Origin: Ilumatobacteraceae bacterium
GTDB taxonomy: Bacteria; Actinomycetota; Acidimicrobiia; Acidimicrobiales; Ilumatobacteraceae
NCBI GenBank assembly: GCA_016463545.1
Contig: JAEMRC010000006.1
Coordinates: 1 to 35,714 of the forward strand
DNA: 35,714 bases
Direction: 5' to 3'
Each line of letters begins with the position of its first letter. Position 1 is the first letter of the stretch. Both the position numbers and the translations under genes were made by a program. Positions 1 through 8,209 of this stretch are shown here, piece by piece. Under the pieces are notes generated by a model. The model did not search any database. It saw nothing but the letters and a program-made list of their open reading frames with translations, and was not told the DNA's origin.

Positions 1-310
1 CGTTAGCGATACTCGTAAGTTTGACTGATGCAAATCCTGTCAGCATTGAGAGTCCAAAAAAGATCCCAGGAATTGCTGTTCTTTTTGTTAATGCAAGAGT
101 GCATCTACCACCGGTTCTGTAGGCGATAGCGATCATCAATGGAACACCGATAGCGAGTCGATAAAACACCAGCGTCGGCGTTGGAACTGACATCGCTCGC
201 GTCATTAGCGGTCCAGAGCCCCACGCCAATACAGCCACTACCGCAGCCAACACCGGAAGATCGTCCCGCGCTGATCCAGCAGCACGCGCTCTCGCGACTA
301 CAGATGTCAC
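1..310 (-). CDS. EamA/DMT-family transporter, N-terminal part (runs off left edge); GTG start overlapping upstream stop (GTGA)
   Basis: Manual translation of the minus strand from GTG at 310 is open to base 1: VTSVVARARAAGSARDDLPVLAAVVAVLAWGSGPLMTRAMSVPTPTLVFYRLAIGVPLMIAIAYRTGGRCTLALTKRTAIPGIFFGLSMLTGFASVKLTSIAN. The 'AWGSGPLMTRA...P.LVFYRLAIGVPLM' pattern resembles EamA transporters. Missing from the ORF track because of the GTG start and open end. Confidence 0.75.
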   Translation of the reverse strand, partial: MTSVVARARAAGSARDDLPVLAAVVAVLAWGSGPLMTRAMSVPTPTLVFYRLAIGVPLMIAIAYRTGGRCTLALTKRTAIPGIFFGLSMLTGFASVKLTSIAN

Positions 311-528
311 GCGCCTGTGGGGCGCATGTCAATTCGAAGTACGAGTACACCATCCTCGATCGTTGCCACTGAATCGCCGATGATCGCGAAGTCTTGAAAA
401 TCGGCTTCTGCCTGAGCGATAAAAAGTTGCCGTTCTTCACCTGCCACTGGCGGTAACGGTCTTTTGCGCACTGCTGCTGCTCGGTCTCGATAACGAGCGA
501 TCATCTCATCTGGATTAAATGCTGGCAT
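307..528 (-). CDS. small conserved-type hypothetical protein (73 aa)
   Basis: ORF with ATG start, head-to-tail with flanking minus-strand genes and a 4-nt overlap with the transporter gene. Confidence 0.6.
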   Translation of the reverse strand: MPAFNPDEMIARYRDRAAAVRKRPLPPVAGEERQLFIAQAEADFQDFAIIGDSVATIEDGVLVLRIDMRPTGA

Positions 529-529
529 T

Positions 530-964
530 CTAGGAACCTCCGTCTTTGTGAAATTTGTGAATTAGGGGATCAATCAGATCAGGCACCACCGAGGGTTTCT
601 GGATCACGTCAACCGCATCATCATCATGCGAAAATGGATCAAGTACTTCCTTTAATGGTTCCGAATCAGGCTCGCGGCTCAAGACCGCCGGCGCCTCAGA
701 CTCGACAACGGGGTCTGCATCGACAGGTCGGTATTGGTTACGCAGCGCGAGCCTTTCTTGTTCATCTGCCCGAGCAAATTTTCGGTCATACATGATTTCA
801 AGCGGGCCAAGTAGTTCTGGATCGGGACGCGCACTACGCCAAAAAATTATCGTCGCAGATAATAGACCCAGGCCAATCAAGAGCAGACCCCCACCAATCA
901 GATTCACAAACAACTGAGATCCGATCATGGTCGAGAGCATCTTTATAGTCTCGCACGGCTCCAC
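530..964 (-). CDS. hypothetical single-pass membrane protein with acidic cytosolic tail; true start may be an internal Met
   Basis: ORF of 144 aa; hydrophobic segment LFVNLIGGGLLLIGLGLLSATIIFW near the N-terminus followed by a charged tail; 1-nt gap to the downstream ORF. Confidence 0.6.
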   Translation of the reverse strand: MEPCETIKMLSTMIGSQLFVNLIGGGLLLIGLGLLSATIIFWRSARPDPELLGPLEIMYDRKFARADEQERLALRNQYRPVDADPVVESEAPAVLSREPDSEPLKEVLDPFSHDDDAVDVIQKPSVVPDLIDPLIHKFHKDGGS

Positions 965-984
965 TTCAATTCAAGTGACAGTGC

Positions 985-1401
985 GTGAGAGACTGTTCAC
1001 CTGTGGAAAACATTCTGTCTGCAAGTGCATTTCTTGGCGCACTCGGTGGGTTGTGGTGGTATCTGCAGAAGCACGAAGCCCATTGGTCGGCAAAGGATGG
1101 TTATCGATTTACGTGTCGAGTTCATGTTGTGGCTGAAAAGGGTTCAACGCCAAGTCGATGGCGAGAGGCTCGAGCAACCATCACTCCCGATGGTTTGGTA
1201 CAACTTCGGGTGCGGGGCATGGTCAAGAGCCAAATCAGTGGTGACTGGAAAATGACAGGCGTCGTGCCAGACCCTCCAAAGGGTCGAAACTTGTACTTAC
1301 TTCGCCAGACTGAGCAACTACTACTACGAGTGCCTTCCAAGAGTGTCTGCGTGAGCAGGCTTGACGCACTGCTGAGAACGCCTAACGAACCACCTCATTG
1401 A
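985..1401 (+). CDS. hypothetical membrane-anchored protein
   Basis: 138 aa ORF with N-terminal hydrophobic segment (ILSASAFLGALGGLWWYL); divergent from 530..964. Exact start uncertain (an internal GTG is possible). Confidence 0.5.
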   Translation: MRDCSPVENILSASAFLGALGGLWWYLQKHEAHWSAKDGYRFTCRVHVVAEKGSTPSRWREARATITPDGLVQLRVRGMVKSQISGDWKMTGVVPDPPKGRNLYLLRQTEQLLLRVPSKSVCVSRLDALLRTPNEPPH

Positions 1402-2581
1402 GTGCGGATAAAAATGCAGCAAGCTCGGCGCTGATTTTGGTTGTCTCAATCAAAAATCCGTCGTGACCCTCGGGGCTAGAAATCTGTGCATATCGAGTGA
1501 GTGGATGCTTTTTGCTGACACTTTCGTGTAGCAACTCTTGTTGGTATTCCGGATACAAGATGTCGCTGTCGATACCAATTGTCAAAGTTGGTGCCGTGAT
1601 TCGATTCATTGCACGGGCAACACCTCCGCGACCGCGACCGACATCATGTAGATCCATCGCTTTGCCTATATACAAATAACTGTTTGCATCAAAGCGCCGA
1701 ATGAGTTTGTCGCCGTGATAGTCGAGATAGTTTTCTACTTCAAATCGATCAAAAAGATCGATTCCGTCGTTATGAAAGTTTGTATCGCATAATTCACGTC
1801 CGAATTTGTCATTGAATCGGTTGTCAGTTCGAAACGTGACTTGCGCAATCATTCGCGCTACTGCAAGACCGTGCCATGGACCCTGATCTGGTGCGGCACC
1901 GTAGTAATCACCACCGTTCCATAGGGGATCCATGAGTAAAGCGCGACGTCCAATCGCACCCCATGCAATCTGTTGTGCACTTGACTCAATGCAGGTCGCT
2001 ATCGGGACAATTGAGTTCACTCTGTGTGGATATGTGATTGCCCATTCCAATACCTGCATGCCGCCCATTGAGCCACCGATGACGCTGTGCCACGCATCGA
2101 TACCGAGAAAATCTGTGAGCGATGCTTGAGCACGCACCATGTCGCGAATCGTGACCGCAGGGAAGCGCAGCGCATACGGAGCGCCATCATCGGGATGAGG
2201 CGATGTCGGACCAGTCGACCCTTGACATCCACCGAGCACATTGCTGCACACAACGAAATATTTGTTCGTGTCAACGGCTTGTCCAGGACCTACAACTCCT
2301 TCCCACCAACCTGGAGTGGGATGTCCTTCTTCTGCTTCACCTGCAACATGACTGTCCCCTGTCCACGCATGGCAGATCAAGATCGCATTGGAGCGGTCGT
2401 CATTCAGCGTTCCCCATGTTTCGTATGCCAATGTCACATCTTGCAGTGCTGCACCGCTATCCAATGTAAAAGGGCGTTGAGTGGCGAATGTAAAAAAAGA
2501 TCGATGGCCGACCGCATCGCCACGAAGCCATGCGCCAGTGGGTGCGTATGCAACGCCCGTGTGCTCATTTGCTTGACGCAT
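1382..2581 (-). CDS. metX: homoserine O-acetyltransferase (alpha/beta hydrolase fold)
   Basis: Translation includes LAYETWGTLN, LICHAWTGDSH, WWEGVVGPGQAVDTNKYFVVCSNVLGGCQGSTGPTS, VIGGSMGGMQVLEWA, typical of MetX. Start at MRQANEH (2581) preceded by a GGAAGGA-type SD. Confidence 0.95.
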   Translation of the reverse strand: MRQANEHTGVAYAPTGAWLRGDAVGHRSFFTFATQRPFTLDSGAALQDVTLAYETWGTLNDDRSNAILICHAWTGDSHVAGEAEEGHPTPGWWEGVVGPGQAVDTNKYFVVCSNVLGGCQGSTGPTSPHPDDGAPYALRFPAVTIRDMVRAQASLTDFLGIDAWHSVIGGSMGGMQVLEWAITYPHRVNSIVPIATCIESSAQQIAWGAIGRRALLMDPLWNGGDYYGAAPDQGPWHGLAVARMIAQVTFRTDNRFNDKFGRELCDTNFHNDGIDLFDRFEVENYLDYHGDKLIRRFDANSYLYIGKAMDLHDVGRGRGGVARAMNRITAPTLTIGIDSDILYPEYQQELLHESVSKKHPLTRYAQISSPEGHDGFLIETTKISAELAAFLSALNEVVR

Positions 2582-2629
2582 AGATCCTTCCTTCCGATGA
2601 CTAAAAATTTCACGTATCAGGAAAGATCG

Positions 2630-2735
2630 ACAGCCCGTTGTTGCGCCGAAGCGCAACCACATCCCCATCGTGAAATGGGCTGGCACCGTACGGCTTGCAC
2701 CCCGGTTGCCGGACCTGTTGGTCTCTCTTAATGCT
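2630..2735 (-). ncRNA. SAM-family riboswitch (SAM-I/SAM-IV-like) in the metX 5' UTR
   Basis: Minus-strand RNA: GCAUU-AAGAGAG-ACC-AACA-GGUC-CGGCAACC...GUGC-AAGCC-GUAC-GGUGCCA-GC-CCCAU-UUCACG-AUGGG-GAUGU, then GUUGCGC-UUCG-GCGCAAC. This matches the AAGAGAG...GGCAACC...GGUGCCA...GAUG core of the SAM-I clan, directly upstream of metX. Confidence 0.75.
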
Positions 2736-2746
2736 ACGCCCCTACT

Positions 2747-3613
2747 TTAGCGGTAGTCGGCTTCATTGGCGAGGTGTTTATCAAGTCCAACGACAGCCGT
2801 GAACTCATCAAAGGGCGTCAACCGATCTAGATGATCCCGCATGGTTCCGTTTGTGGCCAAAATTTGCAGACTCTCAGAGATGGCCTTGGTCATTGAGAAG
2901 AGGCTCGTCAAAGGTGACACGATGAGATGAAATCCGAGAGATGACAGTTCTGTGGGTGTCAGCAAGGGGGTTTTACCGGTCTCCACCATGTTGGCAACCA
3001 ACGTGATATCTGGCAGCGCTGCTGCAATAGTTTCTAACTCCTCGATTGACTGAGGGGCTTCAACAAATACAGCATCAACGCCAGTGTCGCGGGCCATCTT
3101 TGCTCGTTCTATTGCTTCAGGCAGACCCTCTACTCCGCGAGCATCAGTGCGCGCGGTAATGTGCAGCGCATCTCGATGATCAACTGCTGCGCGTAATTTT
3201 GCTAGCCAATCCTGACGAGGCACGACCTGTTTGCCGTCCATGTGTCCGCACTTTTTTGGCCACACCTGATCTTCTAAAAACATTCCGGCAGCGCCCGCTT
3301 GCTCCCAGAGATCTACCGTGCGGATTACGTTGCTTGGGTTTCCGTACCCAGTGTCTGCGTCAACAACGACATTGATGTCTGGAACTGCAGCGCACACTCT
3401 GCGTGCGACTTCAGCCATCTCTGCTTGCGTCACTAATCCAATATCTGGTTCACCGAGCAATGTTGCCGATACACAAAACCCGGACATGAACATTGTGGTG
3501 AACCCCGCATCTCGAGTCAGAAGTGCAGACAACGGATCCCATACACCTGGCATTAACACTGTCTCGCCCCCACTTAAACGGTGGCGCAGATTATGAGCGC
3601 GATCAGAACTCAT
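2747..3613 (-). CDS. isocitrate lyase / PEP mutase superfamily protein
   Basis: MSSDRAHNLRHRLSGGETVLMPGVWDPLSALLTRDAGF..., VVDADTGYGN, PKKCGH motif, ITARTDA, VFVEAPQS, VANMVETGKTP; ATG at 3613 in an ATGA overlap with the upstream ORF. Confidence 0.85.
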   Translation of the reverse strand: MSSDRAHNLRHRLSGGETVLMPGVWDPLSALLTRDAGFTTMFMSGFCVSATLLGEPDIGLVTQAEMAEVARRVCAAVPDINVVVDADTGYGNPSNVIRTVDLWEQAGAAGMFLEDQVWPKKCGHMDGKQVVPRQDWLAKLRAAVDHRDALHITARTDARGVEGLPEAIERAKMARDTGVDAVFVEAPQSIEELETIAAALPDITLVANMVETGKTPLLTPTELSSLGFHLIVSPLTSLFSMTKAISESLQILATNGTMRDHLDRLTPFDEFTAVVGLDKHLANEADYR

Positions 3614-3777
3614 GATGCTCCAACAGATTCGGCCGCCAACATGTCTGCGGCTAAAGCATTGGCACGTTGATGGAAAGTGCCCCAGTCTTGGGATTTTCCG
3701 GCATGTATCTGGGCAGGTCGATGAGGTGCCTTCTTGGCATTCGCCTTGAAAATTAACCCAAAGTTCCAATCGGTCAT
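3610..3777 (-). pseudogene. truncated AMP-binding acyl-CoA synthetase N-terminus (about 55 aa remnant)
   Basis: MTDWNFGLIFKANAKKAPHRPAQIHAGKSQDWGTFHQRANALAADMLAAESVGAS* resembles the first about 50 residues of acyl-CoA synthetases (...PDRPAxxxGxxxxTWxEFxxRANxLAxxLLAAGVG...); it stops in an ATGA overlap with the ICL-family gene. Confidence 0.6.
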
Positions 3778-3891
3778 TGTGTCCCCTTTTTGCAACTAAC
3801 TCTGCGTCACAACCGTAGCAAGGGATAACCAGATTTACCTGTCCAGATAAGTCGTCAAGGTGGGTCGACGCATTGCAGGCGATACCGTGAT

Positions 3892-3926
3892 GGCAACCTC
3901 AGCGGGCGGAGTTGAGGTTGGCCCGC
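3892..3926 (+). promoter_or_regulatory. possible SD-sequestering hairpin upstream of the SET-domain gene
   Basis: GGC-AACCTCA (3892-3901) pairs with TGAGGTT-g-GCC (3913-3923), one bulge, 11-nt loop; the 3' arm contains GAGG about 10 nt before ATG 3928. Alternative GCGGGC (3902-3907)/GCCCGC (3921-3926) pairing is mutually exclusive. Confidence 0.35.
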
Positions 3927-3927
3927 C

Positions 3928-4689
3928 ATGGCGTATCTGTGTCATCTACTCACTCCTCGTGCTGAAGCACGGCTGCTTGACGGCAACCAAGTCGGCATCT
4001 TTGCTATCTCTCCCATCGGCGTCGGATCAGTTATCGCTGTATGTGGTTCAATGATCTACTCATCTGACGTTCTTGAGCAGATGCCCCAAGAACACATGCG
4101 AACTGCTCTTCAGATTGAGGACAATCTTTTTGTCCAAACAATTACTGATCCAAATGACACTTGCTTAATTAATCATTCGTGTCATCCGAATAGCGGTCTT
4201 TTAAATGCAGTGCAGATTGTTGCAATGCAAGATATCCCTGCTGGTCAGGAGATCACATACGACGATGCCATGACCAACGGAACTTCTCGTCGACGATTTG
4301 TCTGTCACTGCAATGTAATTGATTGCCGAGGCGAAATCACTGGCGACGATTGGCGCCAAAAGAATCTGCAAGAGCGGTATCGAGGCTATTTTTCCCCATA
4401 TCTCAGGCGGCGCATAGCGGCGAGTGGCCTTGCTCGAAAACTTAAAAAGAACGACGTAGAAAAACTTCTACTTAGCTACGACAAGAACCCCATCTCGAGC
4501 ATCACTGAGGCTTTGCAAATTGTACTGGGCAGGACTTTTTGCCAGTGGCCTGACTTGATAGCAGCGCTTCCTATTGATGCAGTTCGTCAACAACTACTTC
4601 TGACCAAAGAATCTCAACATCTTGACTACCTCGTGCAAGAACTCAATGAACTACGAGGAGCAAACTTTTTACCAAAGCAAAGTTATTGA
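3928..4689 (+). CDS. SET-domain protein with post-SET-like CxCx4C motif
   Basis: NHSCHPNSGL, AMQDIPAGQEITYDDA and FVCHCNVIDCRGEITGDDW are SET/post-SET hallmarks. In-frame stop at 3913-3915 supports ATG 3928 as start. Confidence 0.85.
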   Translation: MAYLCHLLTPRAEARLLDGNQVGIFAISPIGVGSVIAVCGSMIYSSDVLEQMPQEHMRTALQIEDNLFVQTITDPNDTCLINHSCHPNSGLLNAVQIVAMQDIPAGQEITYDDAMTNGTSRRRFVCHCNVIDCRGEITGDDWRQKNLQERYRGYFSPYLRRRIAASGLARKLKKNDVEKLLLSYDKNPISSITEALQIVLGRTFCQWPDLIAALPIDAVRQQLLLTKESQHLDYLVQELNELRGANFLPKQSY

Positions 4690-5045
4690 GGAAGCGGATC
4701 TCCGCGAAACCGATATCGATTATTCGCAACCCATCGATAACTGCGCTGCGCAATTGCGCGAATACCTGGCACAAACATCATTCGTCCTGCAAGACTCCAC
4801 GGCAAACCTGCAACGATTAATACTCTGGCCGCGGCATCTGAACCCGATGCCACGACTCCGTCTGGCCCAACCCACTGCACCGCCGCCGTGCACTGCTCTG
4901 GAGTCAGCCCAACTGCTTGAAGATCTGTTTCTTGCCAGGCCACTGATTCTGGGTGATGCTTGAAGCGATTCATGTATCGAATCCATCGCCGACAGAAGCC
5001 GCACTGCCCATCAAAAATTAAGAGGCCTCGCGAATTCTTGTTCAT
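4683..5045 (-). CDS. DCC-family (DUF393) thiol-disulfide oxidoreductase-like protein
   Basis: N-terminal GLLIFDGQCGFCRRWIRYMNRF with DGxCxxC. Confidence 0.9.
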   Translation of the reverse strand: MNKNSRGLLIFDGQCGFCRRWIRYMNRFKHHPESVAWQETDLQAVGLTPEQCTAAVQWVGPDGVVASGSDAAARVLIVAGLPWSLAGRMMFVPGIRAIAQRSYRWVANNRYRFRGDPLPQ

Positions 5046-8000
5046 CGTCTAAATCGTAGAGTGCGAATCTCAAATGGTCGCATTGTGAGCATCATTGAGC
5101 CGTTGAGATGCGAAATCACATCTAATTGATCCTCTAAAATATTTGATTCGTATACGGTCGTCGCATCAGACCAAACACCTGAGTTCTTCGACATGCGTAA
5201 CTCGCCAGATACTCGATCGCCAGACGATTCCCAAAGCCTGACAACGATGTCCCCAGAGCCATCCTGGGCGTGTTTGATTGCCTCGACCACAACGCCGTTG
5301 AGATCGTGCGTTAGACAAGTGCTGATGTGTGCTTCTCCCTGCAGGGTATATACAGGATCAGTTAGTCGATGAGCTTGAGCCTCTAGTCCCGCAGAAAATG
5401 CTTCCCCTGCGTTGATCCAGATGCTCCAGTGAAGAGTCTGTTCTCCTCGATCAGCGACAGGGTCCGGAAATCGTGGCGACCGCAAGAGCGACATGGCAAG
5501 CGATGTACCACGAACATCAAAGCCATGCGGACCGGCGCTCATGAGTGCCGCACCAAAATGTGGTTCACCCACATGCACATAGCGATGTGCACATACTTCA
5601 AATTTTGCAGCATCCCACGATGTATTGGCGTGTCGCGGACGTCCGATGTGACCAAATTGAGTTCCACATGTTGCTACACCAGTATGAATATCAAGAGGCA
5701 CCTGCACCTGGAGACGTGTCTCGTCATGGTTCCAGAGCACATGCAGTTCATTATTTACGGTGGACTCGCCAGCGCACACCCAGATGTCGTGCGAAAAATG
5801 AGACGGACCCACGGCGTTGGTTCGACGAATTGTCGCAACCAATGGCCCTGCATCAATCAGCTCAACAGACCAATCCTCAATAAGGCTTCCAGTTCCGCGT
5901 GTATCGGGCTCATCTATGTCCCACGCGTCGTATTCGCCTGGTTGATCAGATCGCAATACAAGATAATTCATTGCAGTCCCTCGGGCGACAACCTCACGAT
6001 GTGTTGACTCCTCGATCAAGGAGTCGATATTGCCGTCTGGCGTGATGTGTATCGTGATTCGACCATTGGCCACCAGTGTTCCGGTGCCGTCCTGTGTTGC
6101 TGTGACTGCATTCTCTGGTGGGGCTGCCAAGCCCTTGTCAATGCGAACTGATACGACGCTCAGTGCCGGCACGCTGCACATAAATGCAATTCGTCCTGAC
6201 GACAAGCGTTGCACAGTTGATACTTTGTCGTCCTGATAAACGACGAGATCATCTGTCGTGCTTAGTCCAGCAAGACCAGTGGGTAAATCAGATACAACAA
6301 CTCCGCAGTGATCAAACGATGATGCGTTGACAACTGTGAGCGAAAATATTTCATCCCTTGTCTTGAGTGCAGATGCTGAAATCATGCGTGCTTCCGCGAT
6401 AACTTCACTCAGAATCCGCTCAGCATCTTGATGTACCCATGTAATTGAAGACCCTGGCAAGATGTCATGAAACTGTTGCGTCAAAAGACTCTGCCAATGC
6501 TCCGTGAGGTCAGCCCCCGATTCGCCAGCTGAAACGATCCAGATCTCAGCCTCACGTAGAGCCCTTTCGGCGTCTTGGCTTGCTTGCTTTGTTTTAACCT
6601 GAGACGTCAAGGTGCCGCGATGTTTTTCGAGATACATCTCCCCCACCCATGTAGGAGCAATGTCTCCAGACGCTTCGTGTACTTCTGCAAAAAAATCAGA
6701 TGGCGCGCCAAAACGTACTCGCGGAACTCCGCTGACGTCAGCAAGAAGTTGTGTGCGTTGCACCATTTCATCCGTTGGACCACCACCACCATCGCCGTGA
6801 CCAAAACACGACAACGATGTCTCAGATATCGCGTGATCAAGATAGTTTCTGGCAGCGAATCGCAACTGCGAGGGAGAATTGATTGCGTTATATGTGTCGA
6901 TTGGGCTGAAATGAGTGAGCACTCTTGATCCATCTAGTCCTTCCCACCAGAACAAGTGATGCGGAAAAACGTTGGTCTCATTCCATGACAGTTTTTGAGT
7001 GAAAAAATACGAACATGCCGACTGGGAGACAATTTGTGGCAACGCTGCGGGATAGCCAAAATCATCTGGCAGAAATGCCACATCCGAACGCATACCGAAC
7101 CACTTCTCGAAAAATCTCTGACCATGCAAGAACTGGCGACACAAACTTTCGCCTCCGCTTAAATTGAGATCTGCTTCAACCCACATCCCGCCAACTGGAC
7201 TCCACTGCCCATCCGCTACAAGGCGCTGAATTTGACGAAACATCTCAGGATGATCGAGCCGTACCCACTCATAGTGCTGAGCCTGAGAGGCACTGAAGAC
7301 ATGATCGGGATGCCGTCGTGCCATCCCAATCGCATTCACAAAGGTTCGCGCGGCCTTGCGGCGTGTCTCTCGCAATGGCCACAACCAAGCAGTGTCAAGA
7401 TGGGCGTGTCCTGTAGCCACAATCTGGTGAGCCACGTCACCATTTTGCAAACACAACAGGGTCTCAAGTATTTCGATTGCGCGTTTGGCGTGTGGGGCGA
7501 TGTGGGCAATGTCGATGCTTGCGATCGCATCTTCTAGAACACGAACACTTGTCGCGCACATCGGATCAGTGGTTGGTAGGTCGGATGCCAGATCCAGAAC
7601 AGTTTCAAACGCAAGCGCAAATTTTTCCATCGCGACGAGACGCCGTTCAATTTGAGCAACACTTAAACGGTACAGAGATCCCATTGGTGACGTTGCCGGA
7701 TCTGCATACGGAGTAATAACGGGGCCACTTACTTCTTTGCCATGAGAGATGTTTGACACCATTGGAGTTGTCGCTACTTCTAAAAATAACTCAATATCCT
7801 CGCCCGAAGTCACTACTTCAAGGGTGTACCGCCTGCGATCGGGCTGTATGGCTTGTACTGGGTGACCATCGCGATACAACATTGCCTCTACCTGAAAGCC
7901 GTCATAGTTGCCGATAAAACCCAAGTCAAGATGCACCGAGACCGTGGTCGTTGTGACATCAATATCCCAATTTTTTGGAATATGTCCTCGCAAGATAAAC

Positions 8001-8209
8001 CATCGTGTGTGCCACGCCGGAGCAATCGCTGAACCGAGCACAAAAGGTTCATAAACAAATCGCTTCGCCTCAGTAAAACTGACAGGCTCAAAATGTGAAG
8101 CCGCAGCCGATACTTCAAGATCAGCAATATTGGCAATAATCTGCGGGCGGATTCGCTCATTTAAAATTCGTCGGCAACGAACCAAGGCTGGATTGGATTT
8201 ATTGCTCAT
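5042..8209 (-). CDS. glycoside hydrolase family 38 alpha-mannosidase
   Basis: VATGHAHLDTAWLWPLRETRRKAARTF, FLPDDFGYPAALPQIV, FFTQKLSWNETNVFPHHLFWWEGLDGSRVLTHF, CFGHGDGGGGPTDEM; size 1055 aa. Confidence 0.95.
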   Translation of the reverse strand: MSNKSNPALVRCRRILNERIRPQIIANIADLEVSAAASHFEPVSFTEAKRFVYEPFVLGSAIAPAWHTRWFILRGHIPKNWDIDVTTTTVSVHLDLGFIGNYDGFQVEAMLYRDGHPVQAIQPDRRRYTLEVVTSGEDIELFLEVATTPMVSNISHGKEVSGPVITPYADPATSPMGSLYRLSVAQIERRLVAMEKFALAFETVLDLASDLPTTDPMCATSVRVLEDAIASIDIAHIAPHAKRAIEILETLLCLQNGDVAHQIVATGHAHLDTAWLWPLRETRRKAARTFVNAIGMARRHPDHVFSASQAQHYEWVRLDHPEMFRQIQRLVADGQWSPVGGMWVEADLNLSGGESLCRQFLHGQRFFEKWFGMRSDVAFLPDDFGYPAALPQIVSQSACSYFFTQKLSWNETNVFPHHLFWWEGLDGSRVLTHFSPIDTYNAINSPSQLRFAARNYLDHAISETSLSCFGHGDGGGGPTDEMVQRTQLLADVSGVPRVRFGAPSDFFAEVHEASGDIAPTWVGEMYLEKHRGTLTSQVKTKQASQDAERALREAEIWIVSAGESGADLTEHWQSLLTQQFHDILPGSSITWVHQDAERILSEVIAEARMISASALKTRDEIFSLTVVNASSFDHCGVVVSDLPTGLAGLSTTDDLVVYQDDKVSTVQRLSSGRIAFMCSVPALSVVSVRIDKGLAAPPENAVTATQDGTGTLVANGRITIHITPDGNIDSLIEESTHREVVARGTAMNYLVLRSDQPGEYDAWDIDEPDTRGTGSLIEDWSVELIDAGPLVATIRRTNAVGPSHFSHDIWVCAGESTVNNELHVLWNHDETRLQVQVPLDIHTGVATCGTQFGHIGRPRHANTSWDAAKFEVCAHRYVHVGEPHFGAALMSAGPHGFDVRGTSLAMSLLRSPRFPDPVADRGEQTLHWSIWINAGEAFSAGLEAQAHRLTDPVYTLQGEAHISTCLTHDLNGVVVEAIKHAQDGSGDIVVRLWESSGDRVSGELRMSKNSGVWSDATTVYESNILEDQLDVISHLNGSMMLTMRPFEIRTLRFRR

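Noticed and set aside
105-440. 111-aa minus-strand ORF at the left edge
   Set aside because: Overlaps the better-supported 73-aa ORF and the EamA transporter in a different frame; composition is Ser/Cys/Arg-rich and non-family-like.
2087-2731. 214-aa plus-strand ORF antisense to metX and its leader
   Set aside because: Spurious antisense ORF with Cys/Arg-rich low-plausibility translation; the minus-strand metX is unambiguous.
5429-6007. 192-aa plus-strand ORF antisense to the GH38 gene
   Set aside because: No recognisable motifs, lies entirely within a well-supported GH38 coding region.
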